The notes under the pieces: model-generated
What the model was told of the DNA's origin: nothing
Seen by the model: the letters and a program-made list of their open reading frames with translations, nothing else
Database searches by the model: none
Origin: Ilex aquifolium
Lineage: Eukaryota > Streptophyta > Magnoliopsida > Aquifoliales > Aquifoliaceae
NCBI GenBank assembly: GCA_951799425.1
Contig: OX637398.1
Coordinates: 19,540,270 to 19,604,269 of the forward strand
DNA length: 64,000 nucleotides
Direction of reading: 5' to 3'
In this document: positions 23,937 to 37,439 of the stretch, in pieces
Layout: each line of letters opens with the position of its first letter
Numbering within the stretch: position 1 is the first letter of the stretch
Translations under genes and position numbers: made by a program

Positions 23937-24455
23937 AATCAGCTCTTCAAATGATTTTCAAAGGAAACCAAGTCATTCGATTGTTTCACCCCTATGGTAT
24001 TTCAAAAAGTCCAGATTAATAAAATCAAGATCAATTAAAATAAAAGGCTCAAACTTTCTTCGCTGCACATAGACTATAAATCATGTGCGCGGTGATTTTC
24101 GCATAATAAATAAAAAGACAGGTCTCTCTCTTGGTGAACTCGTATTTACCTTGAAAATCAATGATTCTGTGGCGAAGGGAGGCCAAAGGGGCCTAAGGAG
24201 GGGTGATGAATTGGTTTTCCGGCTGTCCAATCGATTCCGGCGAGCCGAAATGCACTCCTTGACACTCAAAAGGGAAGAGGGAAGAAGATGGAAGAGGGAA
24301 GAGTTGGGTCGGGAGAGAATAAAATCTGATATTTCTTTAAAATCTGTTTTTTTTTTTTTGGGAAAAGAAAATGATGACATGACTGGTACACATCAACAAC
24401 TACATCATCAAGACTGTATTTTAATTATAAATTTTAAGTCTGTGTAACATTACTC
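23937..24455. repeat. Right TIR of the Mutator-like element
   Basis: Reverse-complement partner of 18477-19071. The transposase start codon lies about 200 bp inside its inner edge, so this TIR probably carries the transposase promoter. Confidence 0.8.
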
Positions 24456-24689
24456 AATTGCGAATTACTTGAGATGTCACAGACCTGATTATTTCATGTG
24501 GTAAGGATAAAAAATAAATAATTGGGAAAACTATTTTATAAAAAAAATTAACAAACTTCAACACGTGTAAATCAATCCACTGTGTAAAGTGCCTACTAGG
24601 GGATTGAACAGCAGCCAACTGTCCAGAAACACTAATTACAATTTGTTCTGTTTGCCAGTCAAAAAGAAAGGCAGACCGAGGGAAGACAA

Positions 24690-24690
<1 letters not shown>

Positions 24691-24720
<30 letters not shown>
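24691..24720. repeat. (GA)n microsatellite
   Basis: An uninterrupted AG-repeat tract of about 28 bases. Confidence 0.95.
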
Positions 24721-24723
<3 letters not shown>

Positions 24724-24874
24724 AGAGTTTCAGAGGCAGGTGGACGTGGGTTTATGAGATAGTACAGTTCATCATTTATGCCCATAGTTGATCGTTAGTT
24801 ACCTTCTTTGTATCTAGCCTTGGTCCATAGCGTATTACATCACTCAAATTTTTACTTAAATCAAAAGAGATTTA

Positions 24875-25583
24875 GGGGTGTTTAGATTGTATTTGTAAAA
24901 TAATTTTTTATTTTCAAATTTCTTAAAAAAGAGAAAATTTATTGGGTCAAATTTTTTATTCTCCAATTTTTTGAAAAAAGTGGGAACGGAGCCATATTTT
25001 TTTAGAACAATGAAATAATATTCTCTTAGTTTTTTAAGTTAAAATGAAAACATGAAAAACACCAATCTCTTCTTTAATGAGGTCTCGACTCCGAGTCAGC
25101 AGGCCCTCTCTCTCGCAACTGAGTTCAGCAGCCCCTCTTTATCTCTCGCAACTCTCCCTTTCTACCGAATCCAACAGATCTGTGTGTGGATTTTCTATGT
25201 GTTAGTTTTCTGTGAGTGTTTGTTGTGTGAATGTGTGCGTGTGTTTGTTGCATGAGTGTGTGGGTTGTGTGTGATTATTTGTGTTTGCTCTGTGTGTGTA
25301 TTTGCTCTGTAAGAAGATAATGGAGAGAAAGAGAGGGGGGAAATGAAAAAACAGAGAGACAGGGCTAGAGAGAGGAGCAGGAGTGAATATAAAAATTGGG
25401 GGTGGGAATTTTATGGATTATTGTCCAAACAAATTTTATTATTTTTTGTTTTTTAAAATTATTTTAAAAAACATATAACCAAACAGGTTTTACAATATAA
25501 AAATTTTTAAAAACACTTTCTTAAAACTTTTACCAAAAATTATTTTCGAACACTGTTTTTAGATATGCGATTCAAACACGCCC
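24875..25583. mobile_element. Possible non-autonomous DNA element
   Basis: The left end GGGGTGTTTAGATTG resembles the reverse-complemented right end GGGCGTGTTTGAATCG, and AT-rich arms follow on both sides. The centre is GT-rich (TGTGTG-type, about 25180-25310) and has no transposase. No clear target duplication was found, so the assignment is weak. Confidence 0.4.
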
Positions 25584-25736
25584 TCAATCTTTTACTTAAA
25601 TCACTAATGATTAAATTTTATTTTCCTTTAAAGATTTAGTGGTAATATTATATCATCGTTTTGAGTTTGTCATTTTTTAACTTTGTGTTTCTTTATTGGA
25701 ATGTTTTGTGTCAAATTCAACTTTTTACTTAAATGT

Positions 25737-25766
25737 TGACTCAAATTTGAGTAAAAATTTGAGTCA
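25737..25766. repeat. Perfect 12-bp inverted repeat
   Basis: TGACTCAAATTT and AAATTTGAGTCA flank a 6-nt loop. It is followed by TTAGAGATGGTCTTAG, a phrase common at plant MITE ends, so this may be a remnant of a Tourist-type MITE. Confidence 0.6.
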
Positions 25767-26529
25767 ATGTTAGAGATGGTCTTAGGTGGTACTTAGACTC
25801 ATAGTTATATATAAAATTTGAGTGTAAATATCTCCTATTCTTATGCAAATTTTGGCTCAAATTTAAATTAGAGTAAAAAAATATTAGAATTAATATTTCA
25901 TCTTTTATTTAAACTCATATATCAAATGAGACAAAAATTAAATCATGTACAGTTATTTATCAGAAATATTAGCTGAAATTTAATTTTGAACAACAATTAT
26001 AATGTGATGGAAATAGTGAAGGAAAGAAATTTGAATGCAGGAATAATCAAAATTAGAGGGAAAAAAAAAATTTTAAAAAAAAGAAAAAAGAAAAAATGGG
26101 ATAACATGAGAATTTTTTAAAAGATTTGCATAAAAATGTGAGCTATTATATTAGAGTCATTTATATCAAACTAGTAATGCCCAACATGCATTTTACCTAA
26201 ATAAATTTAAATATTATTATTCTTATAAAAAAATTGAATTATATGTATAATTAAATTAAATTAAATTAAATAATAAATTAGGTGTCAAATAATTAATCCG
26301 TATTTTTAATTGTTGCTAAATTTAATTATTAATTTATTCTATAAGTTTTTGAATAACTAATCTGTCATTTATTTCGGTATATCTTCGACCCTTTTAGGCA
26401 TTTGGATATCTAATTATATTATAGAATTATTAATTTTTATTTTGTTAACTTATATTATTATATTATTACATATCAAAAAAATAAAATATAACATATATTT
26501 GACCATAAAATTCAACCTAATAACTACTT

Positions 26530-26970
26530 GTATATAATAATTTAACATATATAAGTATTTACTTCTTCGTATAGATAGATAATTGTATGTAACTGTACTA
26601 TTAATAAATGAGTTCAAGAAAATTTAAAAGTTGTTATAAAAGAGTTCACAATAAGTTGAAAGTTAAATAGGTGTAAAAAAATAAAAATTAGATGAAAGAA
26701 TATAGGTGGGTATAATTGATTTTATTATAATAATTAGGGATAACCAGTGTATAATAATTTAACATATATATGACTTTATTTTTTTTATATAGATATAGAT
26801 AATTATATGTAACTAGACTACTAATAAATGAGTTCAAAAGAATTTAGAAGTCCTTATAAAAGAGTCAAAAACAAGTTGAAAGTCAAATATAAGTAAAAAA
26901 ACAAAAATTAGATAAATAGAAGTATATAGGTGAGTATAATTGACTTAATCATAATAATTATGAATAAAAT
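26530..26970. repeat. ~217-bp tandem duplication
   Basis: Two adjacent units begin TATAATAATTTAACATATATA (about 26532 and 26750). They share in order ATAGATAATT(G/A)TATGTAACT, AATAAATGAGTTCAA, AAGTTGAAAGT and TATAATTGA, with scattered substitutions. No coding sense. Confidence 0.75.
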
Positions 26971-29900
26971 AAAAAATTAATTTTTTTTTGTAGGTGCTTA
27001 CATCTATAAATAGTGAAGATTAATTTTTTTTACACATATAAGTACCGTTTGAGTGATAATGGCCTCATAGTTGAACATGATAATTCAACTATATTAGAGA
27101 AGCAAGAAAGCCACAGGATCAGCTAAGATGTTTTACCACTTAGAATGTGAATAGAAAGCTGATTGAAGGTTCGGGAGAGAGAATATTAAGACTAGAATAA
27201 TCAAACAGAACCATTTGAAGATTTGAATACCTAGTTATTCAAACCACATAATCTGCTTCAAGCACAGAAAGTATGAGATTCTTTCATTACAATACGTCAA
27301 TACCCACCTCGTTTGGAATTTTTCACTTGCGTCTGTATCTAGGCAACTCCAGTTTTTGTGTCCGTCTTCATAATTTAATAGAGTTTGTGAAAAATTACAC
27401 TAGATCCCATGAACGATGCCCTCGTTTCATATTTAGCCCCTAAACTATCCACTTTCTCATAGGACACTTTAACCTATTGGTTTGAATTTTAGATTTCCTT
27501 AATCATTGATTTTAGTCTAATTTTTCCCAATAAATCAGAACAAAAAAAAATGGATTTTGACAGAGCTCGGAGATATGGTCTATCCTCTCTCATGTGGGAG
27601 AAATTACTTTATCTTCTTGTTTTAACATGAAAAATGGGATCGAAGTTAATGATTAGGCAGTGTGGAACTCAGACAAGTAGTTTAAGATACAATATGAAAA
27701 AAAGAATAACTTGGGGAGCAATACCAAACAAGTGCTATAGTTGAGGGGATCTAAGTGTTATTCTCTCTACATCATTTTGCATGTTTTATTTAGATTGTTG
27801 ATCTTCATGATTTGTGCTTTAATGGTCAAAACCGGTGGCACCGAAGATGCTCTGAAAGTGCTACTTACTACTGGTGTTTGGTTGCAGAGAAAAAGGAAAA
27901 GCAAAAGTGAAGTAATTAATTAGTTTAGAATGTAAAGAAACCTTTTATTAATTAACCAAAAAGTAATCCCTCTTTCTTCGCCTTAATCAGCGGGTGAGTC
28001 CAGGATTAATTTATGTCATTTGCCAATAATTCTTCTTCCACATTACGTGTTCTTTCCGAGGAATCACCTCTAGAATCTATTATAATGGAAGAGCATGCAA
28101 TAATATGCATTCAGTCAAATTATTTGAGTTTGAACGATGGAAAAGAATATATGAAGATTTTGAATAAGGAAAAAAGAAGCATATTAAATTTGATTCCTTG
28201 CAAGTGTCTGGTTGTGAAGCTTCCAAGTTCCAACACTCTTCTTGACTAGAGAATCAATGATGCATGCATTGGACATTTTAAAGATTAAAGAAACTTGACC
28301 CTGATCACATTCAACCTTGCAACCATTAGATGGTTTTTTTTTTTTTCTTGGTTGAAAAATATTGTGCTACCAAATTGGATGTTTTGATCTCGAATATCAA
28401 TCTCGGATTTCAAATCTTTCAAAATCTTATTTAACTAAATAGAGTGGGTTCAACTGTTAATCGTCGTCTATAATATGAGAATCATGTCTCAATACTTGCA
28501 CGACAATTTTCTACTCTTTTTATATCTTTTAGTTTTACTTAACAAATTTTGAGTGCTCTTTCTAGACATATTATCCTATCAATACAACCATTGTATTAAT
28601 TGTAATTTTCAATGTTAAATGAATAACCATTTTTATACAGTGACTAAATTGAATTAAATTCCCAAATTAAATCTCTAAATTATGATCAAGTAAATATTTT
28701 CCTTCCCCTACTACTTACCCTGCAGTCCTCTTTAAGCTTTTGCCTTGGGTTCTTAATTATGGAGTGGTTGGGCATGAAGGGTTATGGTCAATTTGCCTTC
28801 CCCTTGCTTTTAGTTTCAATTGTGCACCAATTATACATGAGACACTACTATTTTCCCATCTATTTTTATTAATTACGTTAAAATCGACAATCGATTGTTT
28901 ATATCTGTTTGTTATATTAGTTTTGTATCGAAATCGCATCCGGTATCAAAAATTGCAAGCCTAAACAACATGTTTGTTAATTTTTCAAGAACTTTTCTTG
29001 TCACCATTTTTTTATAAATTAAATCATAGAAATAAAACCCATATCAGTTTAATCTACTCATTAATCACCAATTGTTAATGAGTGTAACATGACCTTTTCT
29101 ATATTTGTGCTGTGCTGGCCGTCAACCCAACAAAAAACACACACGAATCCAAAAACCTAAGACTTTAGTTGTTACTTACAGGGCAAACAAAAATAAAATA
29201 AAAAAAGACTTTAAGTTGTCGACCTACGTGTCTTTTCTACACGACGCGTAAGCCTAAGAAAACTGTAACGACCAAGAGGGACAGTAGGCACACACGCTCT
29301 AGTGTTCCATGTCCGACACCATACGCGTGTTTTGGCATATCTACTCTTTCTGGGTACTTAATTTAAACACGTGTCATTTTTCAAAGACATCACAGTCCAA
29401 TAGGTGGGGTGGGCCCGGTGGGGTCACCGCAAGTCACATGTTCACCAACCAAAGTCCCACTGGTCGGTTGTTTCTCTCAATAAACCACAAAATTTTCCTT
29501 TCTTTTGAAAAACAGACATAAACAAGCTCTTCTAATTTGGTTTTTTTTAAACCCAAATGTCCAATTATTGCGCCAAACATTTACTTTCTATGACCATAAT
29601 TTTATTAGTTACCAATCAAAGTAAGTCCTACTTTTATATATTAAATACAAGACTGTCACAATATTCGAAACGTTAAATTTGGTTAGAGTAGCATTATTGT
29701 TACTTTCGGGAGGAAAAATATTCGAATAAATAAAAATAAAAACATTGGCATAATATTATAATGTAAGATTGCGTATATCTGATGTTACATAGATTTAGCA
29801 ATGAAAAAGAGTCTCGCTACTAGATTAATGTCATGTTGGATTTATGTGATACCCTAAATCATGTGTAGTCAAATTGATATTATATAGATATAAGTTCGTT

Positions 29901-30450
29901 TCTAACTATTTGCAAGAAGTGTTTGGCAGTTCGACCCTGTTATGAATCATAGACTTGGTAACTTTCTATTAGTTTTCTGACCCGTTGACAGATCATATAA
30001 AAGTGATGAATTTAGATGGGGACATTACGTGGTAGTATAGCTTATTGAGCTGTGGGCTGTTCATGGATTATATAGAACAAATTCTTTCCTTTAATCCCAC
30101 GAATTAGAATTTGGTTTCCCGATCACATGGATTGTCAATTGATGCCTCACCTAGTGTTGATTTATTGTCGACACGTGAAGAATGGAATCAGAAAAAGCAA
30201 CCCATTGAACAAGTACTTGGAAGAGGTGCATGTATCCATTATAATAGATATAGTAATCATGGTAATTTAGATTGTATCATTTGAATAAGCACTTGAATGG
30301 TAAAGTGAACCATCTTCTATCTCATTTCAAAGAAAAAGTGCAGAAGGAAAGAAAAATCAACGGAGGAATTCCAATTGAATGGGATATGAGAATTGAAGAG
30401 CAGAGAATGACTGTGTATGATTAGACCATTTAATGATTTCAAGTGACATT

Positions 30451-32704
30451 TGATGAGTCCTGACCCCAGTTAGGTGGGCCTAATTCATGGAGTAAGCCTA
30501 AATCAGCTAAAAGGTAAGTTAAACACAACTCATGCATTCGGCCCAATCTAAAGTTCAAGGAGTCCAGAAATATTGGCACACGTGGAGAGTAATTACTCCT
30601 CAACCTAGATACATATGAAATGCTCACATGCAATTCAACAAACAACAAATAATTCATTCAAAAATATACAATTCATATTAGAATTTTCTATGTCATGTCA
30701 TGTCATGAGATGAAACTCATACATGCAACTCAACCCGAGCCTTCACCGGCTCCCATAACACATGTAATGTCATGCGTATGAATCCAGACATTCTAAGCCC
30801 CCGCCATTGGTGTTATACATCCAATGACCATTTTATAAAATAAACTATGTGTCTTTCTTGGGTACATGGATTTTGGTATCTCACCGCCGGTTCCGTGACA
30901 CCAATACATTTTTTTGGACTTGTACCGACGGAAGTGTATAAACCAGTAACCCAGTTTTGCAACCGATGGAGAATCTAGCCCTTCTTGCTATACCCGACAC
31001 AAGTTTTTTTTCATGCAACCGTGCAACTCAGCCGGACCTAGGTCCAACCTTCCCGAGTCCACGCATCAACCACCAAGAATGGTGTTTGATCCAAAAACAT
31101 GCACACACACACCCACACTCATGTCAAATGCCCACGAATGCGATGCTTCTTGTGCATATGCAAATTTAATGTACACTTGCAATTTTATTATCATGTTCAC
31201 ATGTCATGAGCTTAATATGAACATCTTAAATATCCTTCAACCTTTTTCCATGGTCAATTATATCATAAATATGTAACTACCATCAACAACCTCAATGTCA
31301 ATATATCATAATGCATATACCAACATCAACTCCCAAGCATGTCATAACATAATCAATGCAAATAACACAGTTAATCCACATAGGCATTTCATTAAACACC
31401 TTCAAGGCATAAATGTAAACACTTAGCATACCCAATTAATACATTTCACAAGAAATCACAACAAGTAATTTCTAAATACCCAATTCATGATATAATTGAT
31501 TTTAACCCTTCTCAATACACATATTTCACATTTCAACTACCATAGGTATGTGTCATACCATGTTCAACATGTCATGAGCACAATATGAACATTTTCAATT
31601 CCTTAATGTAATCTATATCGTAAAGCATATAATTACATTCCAATATCATCATATTCTCAAATTGTCAATTATATCAAAGGCATATAATTGCAATCCAGAT
31701 TTTCACTAAGCATGTTATAACATTTTCAATGGAACCAACATGCTACATCAACATAGGCATTTTATCAAACACCCAAAAGACATACAATCATGTAACACAC
31801 AATTATACCCAATTTATCACATTTTTCATGAATTTACCAAACAAGTAAATTTTACAAACCCAATTCATGCAAGATTTGTTTAGCATATTTCTACACCCAT
31901 TTCTCATACTCTAGTTACACTAGGAGTACATCAAACAAGTGAATTCATCTCAAGTCCTGCTTACCATATCATATGAAACTCTAGGTTGAAAATAAACCTA
32001 ATTAGGAAAATAACTCTACTTCTTGAAGCATAAAACAAGTGGTAGAAAAATCTCCCAATACCCAAATCAAGCTTTAGCCCTTAATTTCTAAAATCCCATT
32101 CTTTGAACTTTGTCAAAATCTGTACTTTTTGGTACGTAGGCGTAACCCTCGTCGCGTAGATGTACTTTAGTTCTTGGCCCTAGTTGATTCGACAAACGTA
32201 AAGCCGTAGATCGTAGAGAGAAGCTTGAAGAATACCTTGATTTTCCCTCTCTCTTTTTTAGAAAACCCAGCTAAATAAATGGAGAGAAAATATGATTTTC
32301 TCCTCTATTTATACTCCTTGGAATACTTGGCCCTCGTTGCGCCACACGTCTTCCTTTTCCGGGTCCGATTTCGTCCCTAATCAATTAAATTTCGTCCAGG
32401 TTCAAGTTCAAAATATTTTTATTTGAACTAACTTTAAATTATTTTTCACTTTTCGCAATTTAATTTTCGGTCGTTTATTTAGGTCACGCTACACTCGATC
32501 GCCTCGTAAAATGAAAAAAATCTGACTGTCTCGGAATTCAATGAAAATTGACTGGGTAACTAGATTTTGCAAGAAGAATCAAACAGTGAGGTCCGTTTCA
32601 TCATCTAACTTCTAGAAAAATTCAGGTTTTCAACCTGTACCATAGTGTCTAATTACCGTTTTGCCATTTTAAAAAAAAAAAATCAAATTTACACTGGTTT
32701 TACA
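30451..32704 (-). mobile_element. 3' LTR of a decayed Tekay-like element
   Basis: Its right end (TTTTACA) abuts a polypurine tract exactly as in the intact Tekay-like element at 46818. Inner blocks match that LTR: CAACCTA(G/A)ATACATATGAAATG, TTTTTGGTA(C/T)...GTAG, CCGTAGATCGTAGAGAGAAG and a TATTTATA box (32306-32313, TATA on the minus strand). The left boundary (TGATGAGTCCTGACCCC at 30451) is a guess from weak similarity to TGTGACGCCCC. Divergence from the intact LTR is large, so this is an older relative. It lacks the ACCTTCCGGAAGGT cluster. Confidence 0.65.
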
Positions 32705-32720
32705 TTCTTCCCCCCTTAAA
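32705..32720 (-). other. Polypurine tract of the decayed element
   Basis: TTCTTCCCCCCTTAAA on the + strand, identical in kind to the tract at 46819-46834. Confidence 0.75.
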
Positions 32721-32815
32721 AAGAATTTCGTCCCCGAAATTCACACACACATGCACACTCAACCACATGCATATGCTTCAGTCATATAACATTCAATGAC
32801 TACAAGAATGTACAT

Positions 32816-35800
32816 TCATCCTCGAATAAGAACGCATAACTGGTACGTATAGTGTACTCACGCTCTCATGTCGCCTCTTCCGCACCACAGTGCTACCACA
32901 ACACCTTCACTAGCCTCACAATCTTGCCTCGCAAAACTTGCTCTCGACTATCCATGATACGTACCGGTCCCTCCTCGAAGTTTTCATCTGTATCAACAAC
33001 CAGCTCACCCTAATCCACAACGTGCGTAGGATTTGGAGTGTACTTCCGGAGCATGGAGACGTGGAATACCGCATGAACACCTGACAAATTTGACGGTAAC
33101 GCCAACTGATAAGCAACTGTACCAACCCTCTCGAGTACCTCGAAGGGCCCGATATACCTCGACGACAACTTTCTCCGCTTCCCGAACCTGACCACTCCCC
33201 TATTAGGATTTACCTTCAAGAAGACATAATCTCTAACCCCAAACTCTAGAGGTCACCGCCGTCTGTCGGTGTAGCTCTTATGCTGACTTTATGTCGTAAA
33301 AAGACGCTTCCGTATCAAATTTACCTTTTTCAAGGTGTCTCTAATCAAATTCGGACCCATAGAGGGTCTCTCTCCAACCTCCATCCAACAAATCGGAGAA
33401 TGACACGACCTCCCATAAAGTGACTCATAGGGAGTCATCTGTATACTCGTCTGATAACTATTATTATAAGCAAACTCCACTAAGGGTAAGTGCTCTTCCC
33501 AGCTACCTTTGACATCAAGGACACATGCCCGTAGCATGTCCTCTAAAATCTGGATGGTCCTCTCTGACTGACCGTCGGTCTGGAGATGAAAATTTGTGCT
33601 CATCATCAACTGTGTCTCTATGGCCCGCTGAAAAATTCTCCCAAAAATGGGCCATGAACCTGAGATCCCAATCTGATACTATAGATATGGGCACTTCATG
33701 TAACCGGACTATCTCACGTATGTGCAGGGTGCAGAATTCCTCCAGTATGAAGGTCATTCACACAGCTAAAAAGTGTGCCGACTTTGTAAGCCAATCCACT
33801 ATCACCCACACTGCGTCATGCCCCCACGATGTCCATGGTAATTGGGTCACAAAATCCATCGTGACGTGCTCCCACTTCCACTCAGCTACCTCCAAAGGCT
33901 AGAGCAACCCTGCTGGTCTTTGGTGCTCAGCCTTGACCTGCTGAGATGTGAGGCATTGACTAACAAAGTCCCCAACATGCCTCTTCATCCCACTCCAATA
34001 GTACTGACAACGAAGATCATGATACATCTTCGTGCCACCTGAATGTACAACAAAACAGGAGCAATAGAACTCCCTAAAGATCTCCTCTCTCAGATCCATA
34101 GACTGGGGAACTATGACCCTTCCCCTAAACCAAAGACTACCATCTGCATGAATGGTCTAGCCCTTGTCACCTGTGCCCAACTGTACCCCGTCCCTGATGG
34201 ACAATATCTCTATGTCCTGCCCCTAGGACTCGATCACTCTGCTCAGTAGGGAAGACATAACCACCAAACTCTCCAAAGTGCCCTGAGCCTAACTCATGTA
34301 GTGTAGCCAGAATTGCCCCACGGTCTCGAGCATCTGCCACTCCTGGGAAGCCACACTAGCCAAGACTCCCCATGACTTCTGGCTGAGTGCATCAGCCATC
34401 ACGTTTGCCTTACCAGGATGACAATGCAAAGTGAATTCATAGTCATCTAAATTCTCCATCCACCTACGTTGCCTAGTATTGAGGTCTCGCTGCGTAAAGA
34501 TGTAGTTCAGACTCTTGTGGTCTGAAAACACCTCAAACTGCTCACCATATAAATAGTGGCGTCAAGCCTTCAAGACAAAGACAATGACCACCAACTCCAA
34601 GTCATGCGTGGGATAGTTCTGCTTGTGGCTCTTTAATTACCGACAACCATAAGCTACCACCCTTCCGAACCGCATCAGTACACACCCAAGTTCATCCTTG
34701 GAGGCATCACAATACACTGTGTACATCTGTCCCCTTTTCGGGACAATCAAAATAGGAGCTGAAGTAAGCCTCCTCTTCAACTATTGGAATGCCTTCTCAC
34801 ACGAGTCATCCCACTGAAACTTGACCTTCTTCCGGGTCAATCTAGTCATTGGTGCAGCTAGACGGGAGAAGTCTTTAATGAACATCCTGTAATACCCCGT
34901 CAATACCAAGAAGTTACATATCTTGAAGACTGACTTTGGCCTCTCCCAACTCATGACTGCCTCAGCCTTATCTGGGTCCACGGATACATTCAAATCAGAC
35001 ACAACGTGTCCCAAGAATTTCACCTCCATCATCCAAAATTCACATTTGCTGAACTTGGCGTACAACTGATGGTCTCTCAAGGTCTAGAGAACATCTCTCA
35101 AGTGACCTTCATGCTCCTCCTCAGACTTGGAGTAGATCAAGATGTCGTTAAAAAAGACCACGACCAACTGATCTAGGTAGGGTTAGAACACCCTATGCAT
35201 GAGATCCATGAATGCCGTCGGGGCATTCGTCAATCCAAAAGGCATCACAATGAACTTGAAATGCCCACATCACATCCTAAACGTCGTCTTAGGGATATCT
35301 GTCTCCTTAATCCTCAACTGATGGTAACCCGTGCGCAGATCTATCTTGGAGTAGACCCGTGCCCCTCTCAGTTGATCAAACAAGTCATTAATCCGCGGCA
35401 AATGATACCTATTCTTGATAGTAACCCGATTCAACTGTCGGTAGTCTATACATAACCAAAGGGTCTTGTCTTTCTTCTTGGCAAACAATACCGGAGCGCC
35501 CCAAGGTGAGGTACTCGGTCTAATGAAGTCCTTGTCCAATAATTCTTGTAATTTGACCTTGAGTTCTTACAACTCTACAGGTGCCATTCTACGCGGAGTC
35601 ATAAAAATAAGGGTGTACCGAGGTGCAACTCAATGGTGAAGTCTACATCTCGATGTGAAGGTAATCCCGATAGTTCGTCCGGAAAAATATCCCCATATTC
35701 ACAAACCACCTGAGGTAGACCCAACTCCTGTCTCACCTCCTCCTCTAGGGTGAGGCTTGCTAGCCAACCCATCAACTGGCCGTGCCAATGGAAATCATAT

Positions 35801-35993
35801 ACTACTTCGGGTAAAACATCGTGTTTCTCCCCATGAAACTTGAAACAAACACCATCCGGTGTGTAGGTAGTAACAATCTTCCGATCACAATCAATAACGA
35901 CTTAGTGTGCCGCCAACCAATCCATCCCGAGGATGACATCAAACTCTGACATGTCCATGACCCTATGGTCCACGGTGAGTAGGATCCCCGAGA
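32816..35993 (-). pseudogene. Decayed Tekay-like pol pseudogene
   Basis: Reading on the minus strand from 35993 downwards: the end of the aspartic protease region (about 35.6-35.99 kb), reverse transcriptase (35539-34781, with [16 protein letters not shown] and [13 protein letters not shown]), RNase H (about 34.75-34.29 kb, [17 protein letters not shown]), integrase zinc-binding and core domains (34099-33289, with YNNSYQTSI) and the C-terminal tail (33219-32916, LSSRYIGPFEVLERVG). Each domain is in a separate short frame, broken by many stops and frameshifts. It aligns along its length with the pol of the intact element at 46.9-51.5 kb. gag is missing, because sequence beyond 35993 is replaced by a different gypsy fragment. 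Confidence 0.85.
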
Positions 35994-36692
35994 AGCCTCA
36001 ATATTGGTGGAAAGGGATGAAACAAGATGTGTCTAGGTACGTTGCAAAGTGTGGAGTGTGTCAACAGGTAAAGATTGAGCATCAAAGACCGAGAGGTTCG
36101 CTCCAATCCTTACCGATTCCTGAGTGGAAGTGGGACCATGTTACTATGGATTTTGTGTCAGGATTACCCAAGAACATCAAAGGTCATAATGCGATTTGGG
36201 TGGTGGTTGATAGATTGACAAAGACTGTCCACTTTATACTTGTTAAGACCATAGATAACTTGGTGACCTTGAGCCAGTTATAAATTCGGGAGATAGGAGG
36301 TTACATGGGGTACCATTGTCGATTGTGTCTGATTGAGATAGTCGCTTTGTGGCTAAATTCTAGCAGATCTTACAGAAGGCATTGTGTTCTTGACCTCAAA
36401 GAGAGTTGGAGTGAACATCTTTCATTGGTGGAATTTGCCTATAACAATAGCTATTAGAATAGTATTGGAATAGCTCCTTATGAGGCATTGTATGGAAGAC
36501 CATGTAAGTCCCTGACTTGTTGGTTAGAAGTTGGAGAGAGTAGCTTGTTTGGACCAGATATTGTTCGGAAGACTACTGAGAAAATTCAACTAATTACGGC
36601 TCAGAGTAGATAGAAAAGCTATGCGGATAGAAGAAGAAGGCTCTTGGAGTTCCAAGAGGGGGACTATGTGTTCCTCAAGGTGTCACCTGACT
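35994..36692 (+). pseudogene. Gypsy integrase fragment, opposite polarity
   Basis: The frame to 36283 reads QYWWKGMKQDVSRYVAKCGVCQQ (integrase HHCC region) and then WDHVTMDFVSGLPK with the first core Asp. After frameshifts come WSEHLSLVEFAYNNSY and IAPYEALYGRPCKS, then YADRRRR and YVFLKVSP. About 100 codons around the second catalytic Asp are missing near 36380. It is cut at 36692 by the LTR of Athila-like copy 1. It belongs to a different gypsy lineage copy from the pseudogene it abuts, since it runs the other way. Confidence 0.8.
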
Positions 36693-37439
36693 TGATCCGA
36701 AATGTGTACACCCAAGTGCAGACGGTCAAGCTGTAGTAATAATCTGGTATAGGTCCAGAGTCGAATCCATAGGGACCTATTGTTGGTGTTTCGAGATAAG
36801 CAGTGGTGGAGACCGAATGGTTGTAACCCTTGAGATTTGAAGTTGTGTGGTGTATGGAATTTTTTGGACAGAATATAGGATTCTTTCCAAGAGGGTTTTC
36901 TAGACAAAATATAAGATAAGCTCAAATGTAAAAAGTCACTCTTCAGTTCGAGGATCTGGACATGTAATTAATCATCCGGTTTATTATACTTGTGCTTGAT
37001 AACTCAATTAACCCCTGTGTCAACAGCAAGTTAATCGGAAGATAAATGTGGATTGTGAGAATTAAGAGCATGGTTCCAATGTCTTTCTAGAAGTTTACAA
37101 GAATTGTCTGTGCCGAGACTCAACACATCTAAAAACAAGCAAGTGTTTCTACAAGGCATCCAACCATGACATTAATATTCCATTTCCATTCTTCAATTGA
37201 AGCACAATAATGGTGAAGATTGAAAGGTAGTCATGAAGATCTAGTCGGGGTACTTGCCTTGAACCAATGAGTCTTTCTATGCAAGAGTTATCTATATTAT
37301 AGAAAGTACTCACGGTTATACAAAGTACCTTAACTTTACTAGATGCAGTCAATCATTCAATAAGAAAGTGAAATATAAAGCATTAAGCATAAAAGATATG
37401 CACAGATATAACTTCCGGATGATTTATACATGTCCATTA

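Larger units (their letters stand above)
18477..24455 (-). mobile_element. Mutator-like element with long TIRs and FAR1-type transposase
   Basis: Long terminal inverted repeats run from 18477 to 19071 and from 23937 to 24455. The outer ends are GAGTAATACTAGACA and, reverse-complemented, GAGTAATGTTACACA. Flanking 9-mers are cattgtgaa (18468-18476) and aattgcgaa (24456-24464), a 7/9 match of the length expected for Mutator elements. Between the TIRs is a minus-strand transposase gene of the FAR1/FHY3-related Mutator group. A LINE 3' fragment lies between the left TIR and the 3' end of that gene. The transposase is broken, so the copy is non-autonomous now. Confidence 0.85.
24456..30450. other. 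AT-rich intergenic region, no gene
   Basis: Only short, non-conserved frames occur. Contents: (GA)n at 24691-24720, a MITE-like element at 24875-25583, a perfect 12-bp inverted repeat at 25737-25766, a ~217-bp tandem duplication at 26530-26970, and an ABRE-like ACACGTGTC near 29369. The stretch 29220-29520 is GC-richer than its surroundings and could be gene-derived or promoter-like, but I see no exon. Confidence 0.45.

Noticed and set aside
27741..28964. Three short frames (27741, 28013, 28740) as possible host gene exons
   Set aside because: No splice pattern or domain; lengths expected by chance in this composition.
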